From assembly GCF_008704395.1 (NCBI RefSeq), contig NZ_CP023695.1:6758001-6822000 (forward strand): DNA of 64,000 nt, given 5' to 3'. The notes beneath the pieces are model-generated. The model made no database searches, had not been told where the DNA came from, and saw only the letters and a program-made list of their open reading frames with translations. Position numbers and translations under genes: made by a program. This document shows, one piece after another, positions 48,321-56,681 of this stretch (position 1 is its first letter; each line of letters opens with the position of its first letter). The DNA is from Streptomyces alboniger. Its GTDB lineage: Bacteria > Actinomycetota > Actinomycetes > Streptomycetales > Streptomycetaceae.

Positions 48321-49280
48321 TTACGCCTCCGGGGCCTCGAACTTGGACGTGCGGGTCATTCCGGCCGCACGGCCCTTCCCGGAGATGACCAGCGCCATCT
48401 TCCGGCTGGCCTCGTCGATCATCTCGTCGCCGAGCATCGCCGAGCCCTTCTTGCCGCCCGCCTCGGACGTGTAGTACTCGTACGCGTCCAGGATCAGCTC
48501 GGCGTGGTCGAAGTCCTCCTGCGAGGGCGAGAAGACCTCGTTGGCGGCCTCCACCTGGCCGGGGTGCAGGACCCACTTGCCGTCGAAGCCGAGCGCGGCG
48601 GCACGGTTCGCGACCTCGCGGTAGCCGTCGACGTTCTTGATCTGCAGGTAGGGGCCGTCGATCGCCTGGAGGTTGTTGGCGCGGGCGGCCATCAGGATCT
48701 TCATCAGGATGAAGTGGTAGGCGTCCGCCGGGTAGCCGGGCGGCTGCTCGCCGACGACCAGGGACTTCATGTTGATCGATGCCATGAAGTCGGCCGGGCC
48801 GAAGATGATCGTCTCGACGCGCGGGGAGGCCTCGGCGATCGCGTTGACGTTGTTGAGGCCCCGGGCGTTCTCGATCTGCGCCTCGATACCGATCTTGCCG
48901 ACCTCGAAGCCCATCGTCTTCTCGATCTGGGTGAGCAGCAGGTCGAGGGCGACGACCTGGTCGGCCGTCTGCACCTTCGGCAGCATGATGCAGTCGAGGT
49001 TCTGGCCCGCGCCCTCGACGACGGTCACGACGTCGCGGTACGTCCACTCGGTCGTCCAGTCGTTGACGCGCACGACCCGCGTCTTGCCCGTCCAGTCGCC
49101 CTCGTTGAGGAACTTGACGATGGTGTGCCGGGCCTCCGGCTTGGCGAGCGGCGCGCAGGCGTCCTCCAGGTCCAGGAAGACCTGGTCGGCGGGGAGGCCC
49201 TGGGCCTTCTCCAGGAAGCGCGGGTTCGAGCCCGGTACGGCCAGACAGGAGCGCCGGGGGCGAAGACGGTTCACAGTCAT
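48321..49280 (-). CDS. mcl: CoA-ester lyase, probably beta-methylmalyl-CoA/malyl-CoA lyase
   Basis: This 319-aa HpcH/CitE-family lyase is predicted to split beta-methylmalyl-CoA into glyoxylate and propionyl-CoA. Family motifs are SCLAVPGSNPRFLEKA, FLDLEDACAP, MLPKVQTADQV, AQIENARGLNNVNAIA and FGPADFMASI. The ATG overlaps the ecm stop by four bases (ATGA). Its glyoxylate product gives a metabolic link to the glycerate kinase at 36845. Confidence 0.9.
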   Translation of the reverse strand: MTVNRLRPRRSCLAVPGSNPRFLEKAQGLPADQVFLDLEDACAPLAKPEARHTIVKFLNEGDWTGKTRVVRVNDWTTEWTYRDVVTVVEGAGQNLDCIMLPKVQTADQVVALDLLLTQIEKTMGFEVGKIGIEAQIENARGLNNVNAIAEASPRVETIIFGPADFMASINMKSLVVGEQPPGYPADAYHFILMKILMAARANNLQAIDGPYLQIKNVDGYREVANRAAALGFDGKWVLHPGQVEAANEVFSPSQEDFDHAELILDAYEYYTSEAGGKKGSAMLGDEMIDEASRKMALVISGKGRAAGMTRTSKFEAPEA

Positions 49281-51304
49281 GCGGGGACCTCCAGAGGGTC
49301 GAGCTTGTTCGCTTTCCGGATCTCGTCGACGATACGGCCGATGATCTCCGTGATGCCGAAGTCCTTGGGGGTGAAGACGGCGGCGACACCCGCCGCCAAC
49401 AGGTCCTCGGCGTCGCTGTTGGGGATGATGCCTCCCGCGATGACGGGAATGTCGCGGGCGCCGGCCTCGCGCAGGCGCACCAGGACGTCCGGCACGAGTT
49501 CGGCGTGCGAGCCGGAGAGGATCGACAGGCCCACCGCGTGCACGTCCTCGGCGAGCGCCGCGTCGACGATCTGCTCGGGCGTCAGCCTGATCCCCTGGTA
49601 GACCACCTCGAAGCCGGCGTCACGCGCGCGCACCGCGATCTGCTCCGCCCCGTTGGAGTGCCCGTCTAGGCCGGGCTTGCCGACCAGGAAGCGGAGCTTG
49701 CCGGTGCCGAGGTCGGCGGCCGTCTTGGCGACCTTCTCGCGGACCAGGGCGAGCGGCGTGCCCTCCTCCGCGGTGACGGCCACGGGGGCGCTGGAGACGC
49801 CCGTGGGCGCCCGGAACTCCCCGAAGACCTCCCGCAGGGCTCCCGCCCACTCGCCGGTCGTCACACCGGCGCGTGCGCACTCCAGGGTGGCCTCCATGAG
49901 GTTGCCCGTCCCCGCGGCCACTTCCTTGAGCCGCTCCAGCGCCTTGCACGGGCGGGGGTGGTTGAACGGCGGCTGATAGCGGTTGTCGCGCCAGTCCTTG
50001 AGGGCGTTCACCACCCGCGCCTCGACCGCCGGGTCGACCGTCATGATCGCCCCGTCCAGGTCCGAGGTGAGCGGGCTCGGCTCGGTGGACTCGTAGGAGT
50101 TCACACCGACGATCTTCTCCTGGCCGGACTCGATGCGCGCCCGGCGCTCGGCGTGCGAGGAGACGAGCTGCGACTTGAGGTAGCCGGACTCGACGGCGGC
50201 CATCGCGCCGCCCATCCGCTCGATGCGGTCCATCTCCGCGAGGGACTCCTCCACCAGGGAGGCGACCTTGTCCTCGATGACGTGCGAGCCGGCGAAGATG
50301 TCCTCGTACTCCAGCAGGTCGCTCTCGTGTGCGAGGACCTGCTGGATGCGCAGCGACCACTGCTGGTCCCAGGGCCTGGGCAGGCCGAGCGCCTCGTTCC
50401 AGGCGGGCAGCTGCACGGCACGCGCGCGTGCGTCCTTGGAGAGCGTGACGGCCAGCATTTCGAGGACGATCCGCTGGACGTTGTTCTCGGGCTGCGCCTC
50501 CGTCAGGCCCAGCGAGTTGACCTGCACGCCGTAGCGGAAGCGGCGCTGCTTCGGGTTCTCGATGCCGTACCGCTCGCGCGTGACCTGATCCCAGATCCGC
50601 CCGAACGCCCGCATCTTGCACATCTCCTCGATGAAGCGGACACCCGCGTTCACGAAGAAGGAGATGCGGGCCACGACGTCCCCGAACTTCTCCTCGGGGA
50701 CCTGCCCTGAGTCGCGTACGGCATCGAGAACCGCGATGGCGGTGGACATCGCGTACGCGATCTCCTGGACCGGAGTGGCCCCCGCCTCCTGGAGGTGGTA
50801 GCTACAGATGTTGATGGGGTTCCACTTGGGGATGTGGGCCACCGTGTACGTGATCATGTCGGTGGTCAGCCGCAGGGAGGGCACCGGCGGGAAGACGTGC
50901 GTCCCGCGCGAGAGGTACTCCTTGACGATGTCGTTCTGCGTCGTCCCCTGGAGCTTGGTGATGTCCGCGCCCTGCTCCTCCGCGACCACCTGATAGAGCG
51001 CCAGAAGCCACATGGCGGTGGCGTTGATCGTCATCGAGGTGTTCATCTGCTCCAGGGGGATGTCCTGGAACAGGCGCCGCATGTCGCCGAGGTGGGAGAC
51101 CGGCACGCCGACCCGGCCGACCTCGCCGCGGGCGAGGATGTGGTCGGGGTCGTAGCCGGTCTGGGTGGGCAGGTCGAACGCGACCGAGAGGCCCGTCTGA
51201 CCCTTGGCGAGGTTGCGCCGGTACAACTCGTTGGACGCCTCCGCCGTGGAATGACCGGCGTACGTCCGCATGAGCCACGGCCGGTCCTTCTGGCGCTCTG
51301 TCAT
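49277..51304 (-). CDS. ecm: Ethylmalonyl-CoA mutase (adenosylcobalamin-dependent)
   Basis: This 675-aa B12 mutase rearranges (2R)-ethylmalonyl-CoA to (2S)-methylsuccinyl-CoA. The TIM-barrel part opens RPWLMRTYAGHSTAEASNEL and has SVAFDLPTQTGYDPD. The C-terminal cobalamin domain has the base-off motif DxHxxG in GKPGLDGHSNGAEQI. Known in Streptomyces as meaA. The ATG at 51304 has GGAG upstream; the upstream open frame carries no homology. A methylmalonyl-CoA or isobutyryl-CoA mutase is the alternative, but adjacency to ccr favours Ecm. Confidence 0.92.
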   Translation of the reverse strand: MTERQKDRPWLMRTYAGHSTAEASNELYRRNLAKGQTGLSVAFDLPTQTGYDPDHILARGEVGRVGVPVSHLGDMRRLFQDIPLEQMNTSMTINATAMWLLALYQVVAEEQGADITKLQGTTQNDIVKEYLSRGTHVFPPVPSLRLTTDMITYTVAHIPKWNPINICSYHLQEAGATPVQEIAYAMSTAIAVLDAVRDSGQVPEEKFGDVVARISFFVNAGVRFIEEMCKMRAFGRIWDQVTRERYGIENPKQRRFRYGVQVNSLGLTEAQPENNVQRIVLEMLAVTLSKDARARAVQLPAWNEALGLPRPWDQQWSLRIQQVLAHESDLLEYEDIFAGSHVIEDKVASLVEESLAEMDRIERMGGAMAAVESGYLKSQLVSSHAERRARIESGQEKIVGVNSYESTEPSPLTSDLDGAIMTVDPAVEARVVNALKDWRDNRYQPPFNHPRPCKALERLKEVAAGTGNLMEATLECARAGVTTGEWAGALREVFGEFRAPTGVSSAPVAVTAEEGTPLALVREKVAKTAADLGTGKLRFLVGKPGLDGHSNGAEQIAVRARDAGFEVVYQGIRLTPEQIVDAALAEDVHAVGLSILSGSHAELVPDVLVRLREAGARDIPVIAGGIIPNSDAEDLLAAGVAAVFTPKDFGITEIIGRIVDEIRKANKLDPLEVPA

Positions 51305-51326
51305 GTCCCGCTGCTCCTTAGGGCGT

Positions 51327-52664
51327 TCAGACGTTGCGGAAGCGGTTGATGGCGTCGATGTGCTTGGCCCGCGTCTCCGGGTCGCGCACACCGAGGCCCT
51401 CCTGGGGGGCGAGCGCGAGGACGCCGACCTTGCCCTGGTGGAGGTTGCGGTGCACGTCGTAGGCGGCCTGCCCGGTGTCCTCCAGGGAGTACACCTTCGA
51501 GAGCGTCGGGTGGATCTTGCCCTTGGCGATCAGGCGGTTGGCCTCCCACGCCTCGCGGTAGTTGGCGAAGTGCGAGCCGATGATGCGCTTGAGGGACATC
51601 CACAGGTAGCGGTTGTCGTACTCGTGCATGTACCCGGAGGTCGAGGCGCAGGTGGTGATCGTGCCGCCCTTGCGGGTGACGTACACGCTCGCGCCGAAGG
51701 TCTCGCGGCCGGGGTGCTCGAAGACGATGTCGATGTCCTCGCCGCCGGTCAGCTCGCGGATGCGCTTGCCGAAGCGCTTCCACTCCTTCGGGTCCTGGGT
51801 GTGCTCGTCCTTCCAGAACTTGTAGCCCTCGGCGTTGCGGTCGATGATCGCCTCGGCGCCCATGGCGCGGCAGATGTCCGCCTTCTGGGGGCTGCTCACG
51901 ACGCAGATGGGGTTGGCGCCGCCCGCGAGCGCGAACTGCGTGGCGTACGACCCGAGTCCGCCGCTCGCGCCCCAGATCAGGACGTTGTCGCCCTGCTTCA
52001 TGGCGGCGCCGTTGCGGGAGACCAGCTGGCGGTACGCGGTGGAGTTCACGAGGCCGGGGGAGGCGGCCTCCTCCCAGCTGAGGTGGTCCGGCTTCGGCAT
52101 CAGCTGGTTGGACTTGACGAGCGCGATCTCGGCGAGGCCGCCGAAGTTGGTCTCGAAGCCCCAGATGCGCTGCTCGGGGTCGAGCATCGTGTCGTTGTGG
52201 CCGTCGGAGGACTCCAGCTCGACGCTCAGACAGTGCGCGACGACCTCGTCGCCGGGCTTCCAGGAGTTCACGCCGGGGCCGGTGCGCAGCACGACGCCCG
52301 CGAGGTCGGAGCCGATGATGTGGTACGGCAGGTCGTGGCGCTTGCTCAGCTCGCTGAGCCGGCCGTAGCGCTCCAGGAAGCTGAAGGTGGACACCGGCTC
52401 GAAGATCGAGGTCCACACGGAGTTGTAGTTCACCGAGGAGGCCATGACGGCCACCAGGGCCTCACCGGGGCCGAGTTCGGGGACCGGCACGTCGTCCAGG
52501 TGGATCGACTTGCGGGGGTCCTTGTCGCGGGTCTCCAGACCCGCGAACATCTCCGTCTCGTCCTTGTGCACGGTGATCGCGCGGTACGAGTCGGGCAGGG
52601 GGAGAGCGGCGAAGTCGGCGGACGTGGTGTCCGGGGACTGAATCGCGTCCAGGATTTCCTTCAC
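51327..52664 (-). CDS. ccr: Crotonyl-CoA carboxylase/reductase
   Basis: This 445-aa enzyme reductively carboxylates crotonyl-CoA to ethylmalonyl-CoA with NADPH and CO2. It is an MDR-family protein with the nucleotide motif GASGGLGSYATQFALAGG. The four CO2-pocket residues described for the Kitasatospora setae enzyme occur at the same numbers here: Asn81, Phe170, Glu171 and His365. This strongly supports a true carboxylase rather than a plain reductase. The GTG start follows GGAGG by 7 nt. It heads the ethylmalonyl-CoA operon and also provides extender units for polyketides in related species. Confidence 0.96.
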   Translation of the reverse strand: MKEILDAIQSPDTTSADFAALPLPDSYRAITVHKDETEMFAGLETRDKDPRKSIHLDDVPVPELGPGEALVAVMASSVNYNSVWTSIFEPVSTFSFLERYGRLSELSKRHDLPYHIIGSDLAGVVLRTGPGVNSWKPGDEVVAHCLSVELESSDGHNDTMLDPEQRIWGFETNFGGLAEIALVKSNQLMPKPDHLSWEEAASPGLVNSTAYRQLVSRNGAAMKQGDNVLIWGASGGLGSYATQFALAGGANPICVVSSPQKADICRAMGAEAIIDRNAEGYKFWKDEHTQDPKEWKRFGKRIRELTGGEDIDIVFEHPGRETFGASVYVTRKGGTITTCASTSGYMHEYDNRYLWMSLKRIIGSHFANYREAWEANRLIAKGKIHPTLSKVYSLEDTGQAAYDVHRNLHQGKVGVLALAPQEGLGVRDPETRAKHIDAINRFRNV

Positions 52665-52684
52665 GGTGTTGCCTCCGGCGAAGA

Positions 52685-52703
52685 AGCGCCTTACGGGGGC
52701 GCT
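52685..52703. promoter_or_regulatory. Hairpin in the ccr leader next to the ribosome-binding site
   Basis: AGCGCC and GGCGCT form a 6-bp stem with a 7-base loop, ending 8 bp before the GGAGG of ccr. It may affect translation of ccr. If the promoter below is correct, the leader is about 225 nt long and otherwise contains no recognisable riboswitch. Confidence 0.35.
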
Positions 52704-52896
52704 GCTTGAGGGTTACGTCGGGGTGCTGGTGGTGCGGTGGAGGTGTGCCGTCGGTTCGGCGAAGGGTGGTGCTCGGCGACGCCCTGGTGGGGCGCGGGAG
52801 GTGCCTGTGACGCAGGCGTCCGGGCGCACAAGCCGGGGCTTGAGGGGACAGCCGACGTACGGAGGATCTCTGTACGCCGGCCGCCCGGACAACATC

Positions 52897-52925
52897 AACG
52901 TATGGCACCGCGTGCCAGTCGGCAA
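52897..52925 (-). promoter_or_regulatory. Vegetative-type promoter of the ccr operon
   Basis: On the minus strand, TTGCCG (52925-52920) and TACGTT (52902-52897) are separated by exactly 17 bp, as expected for the main sigma factor. The operator-like dyad described next fills the spacer. Confidence 0.55.
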
Positions 52926-52939
52926 GACACTGGGTGCCA
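52903..52939. promoter_or_regulatory. Double operator at the ccr promoter
   Basis: TGGCAC-CGC-GTGCCA (52903-52917) is a perfect inverted repeat inside the -35/-10 spacer. A second, imperfect 15-bp copy, AGACAC-TGG-GTGCCA, occupies 52925-52939 and starts exactly 22 bp away, two helical turns. A dimeric repressor bound here would block RNA polymerase directly. Confidence 0.6.
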
Positions 52940-52954
52940 GTATTTTTTGACCGA

Positions 52955-52964
52955 TGATCGATCA
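52955..52964. promoter_or_regulatory. Palindrome TGATCGATCA upstream of the ccr promoter
   Basis: This perfect 10-bp palindrome lies about 30 bp upstream of the ccr -35 box, an activator-like position. The extended 12-bp sequence is shared with the glxK upstream region (36744-36753). Between here and the TetR terminator nothing else is evident in the 392-bp gap. Confidence 0.45.
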
Positions 52965-52996
52965 GTGCAGGTCAGAGGGGGTGGAGCCATGACGGA

Positions 52997-53024
52997 GGGG
53001 GCGCTACCGACCGGTAGCGCCCCC
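52997..53024. terminator. Terminator of the TetR gene upstream of ccr
   Basis: GGGGGCGCTACC pairs with GGTAGCGCCCCC around a 4-base loop, a 12-bp perfect stem 33 bp after the leftward TetR stop. It isolates the TetR gene from the ccr operon. Confidence 0.75.
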
Positions 53025-53056
53025 TCAAAAGCCAAGGACGAAATGGGTGAAACGGG

Positions 53057-53869
53057 TTAAGAAGCCCGCTCCCTGAGCGCCTTCTCGATGGTCCGCATGA
53101 CCTCGTCCAGAGGCGCGTCCGTGCGCGCCACCGTGACCAGGACCTCACCCTGCGCGGACACCGTCGCGGGCGCCGCCGCGGGCAGCGTGTCGCGCCCCGC
53201 GCCGATGCCCGTGCCGAACGTGCGCCGCACGATCGCGAACGCGTGGTCCAGATGGGTCTCCACGTCGCCCTGGCCGCCCGCCCGCAGCCAGCGCCGCAGT
53301 ACGTGGTTGTGGGCCGTGACCACCGCGGACGCGGCGACCTCGGCGAGCAGCGGGTCGTCGTTGCCGTCGTGGTGCGCGTGCTCGTCGAAGTGGCCCAGGA
53401 GATAGCGGGTGAAGAGCCGTTCGTAACGGGCCACCGAGGCGATCTCGCGCTCGCGGAGCGTGGGCACCTCGCGGGTGAGGCGGTAGCGCTCCACGGAGAC
53501 CGCGGGCGAGGCCGCGTACATCTTCATGACTTCCTTGATGCCGCGGCACACCGTGTCCAGCGGGTGCTCGTGCGGGGGAGCGGCGTTCAGCACCGCTTCC
53601 GCCCGGATCAGGGTGTCGTCGTGGTCCGGGAAGATCGCCTCTTCCTTGGAGCGGAAGTGCCGGAAGAAGGTCCGGCGGGCGACGCCCGCGGCGGCGGCGA
53701 TCTCGTCGACCGTCGTCGCCTCGTACCCCTTGGTCGCGAACAGCTCCATGGCCGCGGCCGCCAGCTCCCTGCGCATCTTGAGCCGTTGGGCGGCGGCCCG
53801 GCTGCCCGCCGCGCTCTCCGGAGCGTCGGGCGTAGCGGGCGTACGTGAGGACTTGGCGGCCTTGGACAT
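53057..53869 (-). CDS. TetR-family transcriptional regulator upstream of ccr
   Basis: This 270-aa regulator has an N-terminal tail of about 30 residues (Ser/Ala/Pro-rich). An HTH follows at about 35-80 (TVDEIAAAAGVARRTFFRHF) and then a long ligand domain. A leaderless -10 box 6 nt before the ATG at 53869 decides the start. It is separated from ccr by its own terminator, so it is regulated independently. Because it is the only regulator at this locus it may bind the double operator at 52903-52939, but the distance means this is inference. Confidence 0.87.
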   Translation of the reverse strand: MSKAAKSSRTPATPDAPESAAGSRAAAQRLKMRRELAAAAMELFATKGYEATTVDEIAAAAGVARRTFFRHFRSKEEAIFPDHDDTLIRAEAVLNAAPPHEHPLDTVCRGIKEVMKMYAASPAVSVERYRLTREVPTLREREIASVARYERLFTRYLLGHFDEHAHHDGNDDPLLAEVAASAVVTAHNHVLRRWLRAGGQGDVETHLDHAFAIVRRTFGTGIGAGRDTLPAAAPATVSAQGEVLVTVARTDAPLDEVMRTIEKALRERAS

Positions 53870-53875
53870 GCCACG

Positions 53876-53881
53876 AACGTA
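53876..53881 (-). promoter_or_regulatory. Leaderless -10 box of the TetR gene
   Basis: On the minus strand TACGTT is followed by 6 nt and the ATG at 53869, the arrangement expected for a leaderless mRNA. No ribosome-binding site precedes the ATG. Confidence 0.4.
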
Positions 53882-53981
53882 CTGCATATGCGCGGCGCGG
53901 TGCTCCGGAGGGACGGGGCCGCCCGGGGGCCCGAGCAGCCCGCCCCAGTCCGCCCGCGCCCCCCGGTGCCCCTCGGCCGGC

Positions 53982-55763
53982 TCAGCGCCGGGCATATTCG
54001 CGGAAGCCACGGCCCGTCTTGCGGCCGAGGCAGCCCGCGGCCACCAGGTGTTCGAGCAGCGGTGCCGGGGCCAGGCCCGGGTCGCGGAACTCGCGGTGCA
54101 GGACCTTCTCGATGGCCAGCGAGACGTCCAGGCCGACGACGTCCAGGAGCTCGAAGGGGCCCATGGGGTAACCGCCGCCGAGCTTCATCGCGGCGTCGAT
54201 GTCGTCGAGCGTGGCGTAGTGCTCCTGGACCATCTTGATCGCGTTGTTGAGGTAGGGGAACAGCAGCGCGTTCACGATGAACCCCGCGCGGTCGCCGCAG
54301 TCCACCGGGTGCTTGCGGATGGTCGCGCAGACCTCGCGGACCGTGGCGTGCACGTCGTCCGCGGTCAGCACGGTGCGGACCACCTCGACGAGCTTCATCG
54401 CCGGTGCCGGGTTGAAGAAGTGCATGCCGATCACGTCGCGCGGGCGCGTGGTGGCGCGGGCGCAGGCCACCACCGGCAGCGAGGAGGTCGTGGTCGCGAG
54501 GATCGCGCCCGGCTTGCAGACCTTGTCGAGCGTCGCGAACAGCTGCTGCTTGATCTCCAGGTCCTCGGCGATGGCCTCCAGGGCCAGGTCGACCTCGGCG
54601 AACGCCTCGTAGGAGTCGGCCGGAGTGATCCGCTCCAGGGTCTCGGCGGCGGCCGTGGCCGTCATCCTGCCCTTGTCGACGGAGCGCGAGAGGGACTTGC
54701 CGATACGGGCCTTGGCGGTCTGTGCCTTCTCGTCGGTGCGCGCGGCGAGCACCACGTCGTAACCGGCCTTGGCGAAGACCTCCGCGATGCCGGACGCCAT
54801 CGTCCCCGAGCCCGCGACACCGACGGACCGGACGGCGCGTCCCTGGGCGCGCCGCCCGTCCGCCACCGGGGTCAGCGCGTCGGGCACCACCTCGGCGCCA
54901 CCCGGCTCGGCGTACGTGTAGAAGCCGCGGCCCGACTTGCGTCCGGTCAGGCCCGCCTCGCTGAGCTGCTTGAGGATGGGCGCCGGCGCGTGCAGCCGGT
55001 CGTGCGACTCGGCGTACATGGCGTCGAGGACCGTGCGCGCGGTGTCCACGCCGATCAGGTCGAGCAGCGCGAGCGGACCCATCGGCAGACCGCAGCCCAG
55101 CTTCATCGCGGCGTCGATGTCCTCGCGGGAGGCGTACTTCGCCTCGTACATCGCGGCGGCCTGGTTGAGGTAGCCGAAGAGCAGCCCGTCGGCGACGAAA
55201 CCGGGCCGGTCGCCGACCGCGACGGGCTCCTTGCCCAGCGCGTGCGCGAGCTGCGTGACCGAGGCGACGGCGGCGGGCGAGGTGAGCACGGACGAGACGA
55301 CCTCGACGAGCTTCATCGCGGGCGCCGGATTGAAGAAGTGCAGCCCGAGCACCCGCTCGGGGCACGCCGACTCGGCGGCGAGACGGGTCACGGACAGCGC
55401 GTTGGTGCCGGTCGCGATGATCGTCTCGGGGCGCACCACGCCGTCGAGTTCGCGGATGATCTGCTGCTTGACCTCGTACGACTCCGGGGCGACCTCGATC
55501 ACCAGGTCGGCGTCGGCGGCCGCCCGCAGGTCCGTGAAGGTGCGGAAGCGGGCGAGGACGTCGCGCCGCTCCTCCTCGGTGAGGCGCTCGCGGCGCACGG
55601 CACGGGCGGTGGAGGTCTCCAGGGCCGTGACCGCCTGGGTGGCCGCCGCCTGGCTGATGTCGATGCCGATGACCTCGCGGCCCGCGCGGGCCAGAACCTC
55701 GGCGATTCCGGCGCCCATGGTGCCCAGACCGATGACGGCGACCGTGTTCAAGGGAGTGTCCAT
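53982..55763 (-). CDS. Tandem-fused 3-hydroxyacyl-CoA (3-hydroxybutyryl-CoA) dehydrogenase
   Basis: This 593-aa protein consists of two complete dehydrogenase units in a row. Each has an NAD motif (GLGTMGAGIAEVL near residue 12; GSGTMASGIAEVF near 313) and the catalytic motif HFFNPAPAMKLVEVV. Each also ends in GRKSGRGFYTYA or GRKTGRGFREYA. Both halves look active, so the protein is probably a covalent dimer. It would reduce acetoacetyl-CoA to 3-hydroxybutyryl-CoA feeding the ethylmalonyl-CoA pathway, or act in beta-oxidation. The ATG at 55763 has GGAG 7 nt upstream; the frame upstream shows no homology. Confidence 0.9.
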   Translation of the reverse strand: MDTPLNTVAVIGLGTMGAGIAEVLARAGREVIGIDISQAAATQAVTALETSTARAVRRERLTEEERRDVLARFRTFTDLRAAADADLVIEVAPESYEVKQQIIRELDGVVRPETIIATGTNALSVTRLAAESACPERVLGLHFFNPAPAMKLVEVVSSVLTSPAAVASVTQLAHALGKEPVAVGDRPGFVADGLLFGYLNQAAAMYEAKYASREDIDAAMKLGCGLPMGPLALLDLIGVDTARTVLDAMYAESHDRLHAPAPILKQLSEAGLTGRKSGRGFYTYAEPGGAEVVPDALTPVADGRRAQGRAVRSVGVAGSGTMASGIAEVFAKAGYDVVLAARTDEKAQTAKARIGKSLSRSVDKGRMTATAAAETLERITPADSYEAFAEVDLALEAIAEDLEIKQQLFATLDKVCKPGAILATTTSSLPVVACARATTRPRDVIGMHFFNPAPAMKLVEVVRTVLTADDVHATVREVCATIRKHPVDCGDRAGFIVNALLFPYLNNAIKMVQEHYATLDDIDAAMKLGGGYPMGPFELLDVVGLDVSLAIEKVLHREFRDPGLAPAPLLEHLVAAGCLGRKTGRGFREYARR

Positions 55764-55941
55764 GCGTGGACTCCAGGAAGAGAGTGACGACTGAGGGGCG
55801 CACGCGGACACAGGAGCTGTCGCGGGGCGTGCGGGAAGGGAGGGTGTCGTGGCCGGGCGGCGCGAACGTCCACGCCCGGTGAGGCCGACCGGCTCTGTCC
55901 CGGAGCCATGTCGTACAAGAGATACCGAACCGACTTGCACC

Positions 55942-55970
55942 CACGACGGCTGCGTCACCAGGCCGTCGTG
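55942..55970. promoter_or_regulatory. Inverted repeat between the dehydrogenase and HEAT genes
   Basis: CACGACGGC and GCCGTCGTG are perfect 9-bp arms separated by 11 bp. The element sits mid-way in the 339-bp divergent region, about 180 bp upstream of the dehydrogenase start and 130 bp upstream of the HEAT gene. Apart from this and the promoter below, no gene is evident in that gap. Confidence 0.4.
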
Positions 55971-56089
55971 AGGAGGTGCTCACGGGGAGTGTGCCCCGCT
56001 CACATGAGATTAACCGCCGAGTAACGAGCGCGCCAGCCCGGGGCGATCCCCGATCCCTGTGATCTACATCGCGACCGTCCCGTAAGGCT

Positions 56090-56095
56090 TAGGCT
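56090..56095 (+). promoter_or_regulatory. Leaderless -10 box of the HEAT-repeat gene
   Basis: TAGGCT is followed by 7 nt and the ATG at 56103. No Shine-Dalgarno is present, so leaderless translation is likely. Confidence 0.4.
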
Positions 56096-56102
56096 CGCGC
56101 TC

Positions 56103-56672
56103 ATGGATGCGGAGTTGCGGACGGTGACGGAGCGTTTACGCGGCGAGGCGGGGGCCTCGGCGGAGTACGAGAGGCTGGTCGCGACCGGGGACATCGACGA
56201 GCTGGCCGAGGTGCTCGTCTCTCCCGGGCAGCCGTTGTGGGCGCGGGAGTTGGCGGCGGTGCGGCTCGGCGTGGCCGGTGACCGCAGGGCCTTCGAGTCG
56301 CTCGTCCTCCTCCTCAACCACCGGGACCCGCCGCGCTGCGCCGCCGCGGCCCACGCCCTGGCCCGGCTCGGCGACCCGCGCACGGCGCGCGCCGCGGCCG
56401 CCTTGGCGACGAACGAACTCCGCGTCGCCTACGCCCTGTATCCCGTGCGGCTGCTGACGGAACTGCGCGCCCCGGAGTCGGCGCCCGCGCTGATCACCAC
56501 GCTGCGGCGCAGACTCGCGCCGCACGATCCCTACGGCAAGATCGCGCTCGCCTGTGTGGAGGGACTCGGGGCGCTGGGCGACGGGCGGGCCCGCCCGGTC
56601 CTGACCGAGGCACGAGGCCACCCCCGGCTCGCGGCGGCGGCCTCGGCGGCGCTGGCGCGGCTGCCGGAGTGA
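56103..56672 (+). CDS. HEAT-repeat protein
   Basis: This 189-aa all-helical protein has about four HEAT-like repeats, visible as WARELAAVRLGVAGDRRAFE, CAAAAHALARLGDPRTARAA and KIALACVEGLGALGDGRARP. Such proteins usually act as protein-binding scaffolds, and no catalytic residues are evident. It is conserved in Streptomyces under various hypothetical names. It converges on the RidA-like gene with a 9-bp gap. Confidence 0.8.
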   Translation: MDAELRTVTERLRGEAGASAEYERLVATGDIDELAEVLVSPGQPLWARELAAVRLGVAGDRRAFESLVLLLNHRDPPRCAAAAHALARLGDPRTARAAAALATNELRVAYALYPVRLLTELRAPESAPALITTLRRRLAPHDPYGKIALACVEGLGALGDGRARPVLTEARGHPRLAAAASAALARLPE

Positions 56673-56681
56673 GGGCTCCTC

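Noticed and set aside
52989..53060. Small rightward open frame starting MTEGALPTGS
   Set aside because: It coincides with the terminator stem of the TetR gene and overlaps that gene's end.
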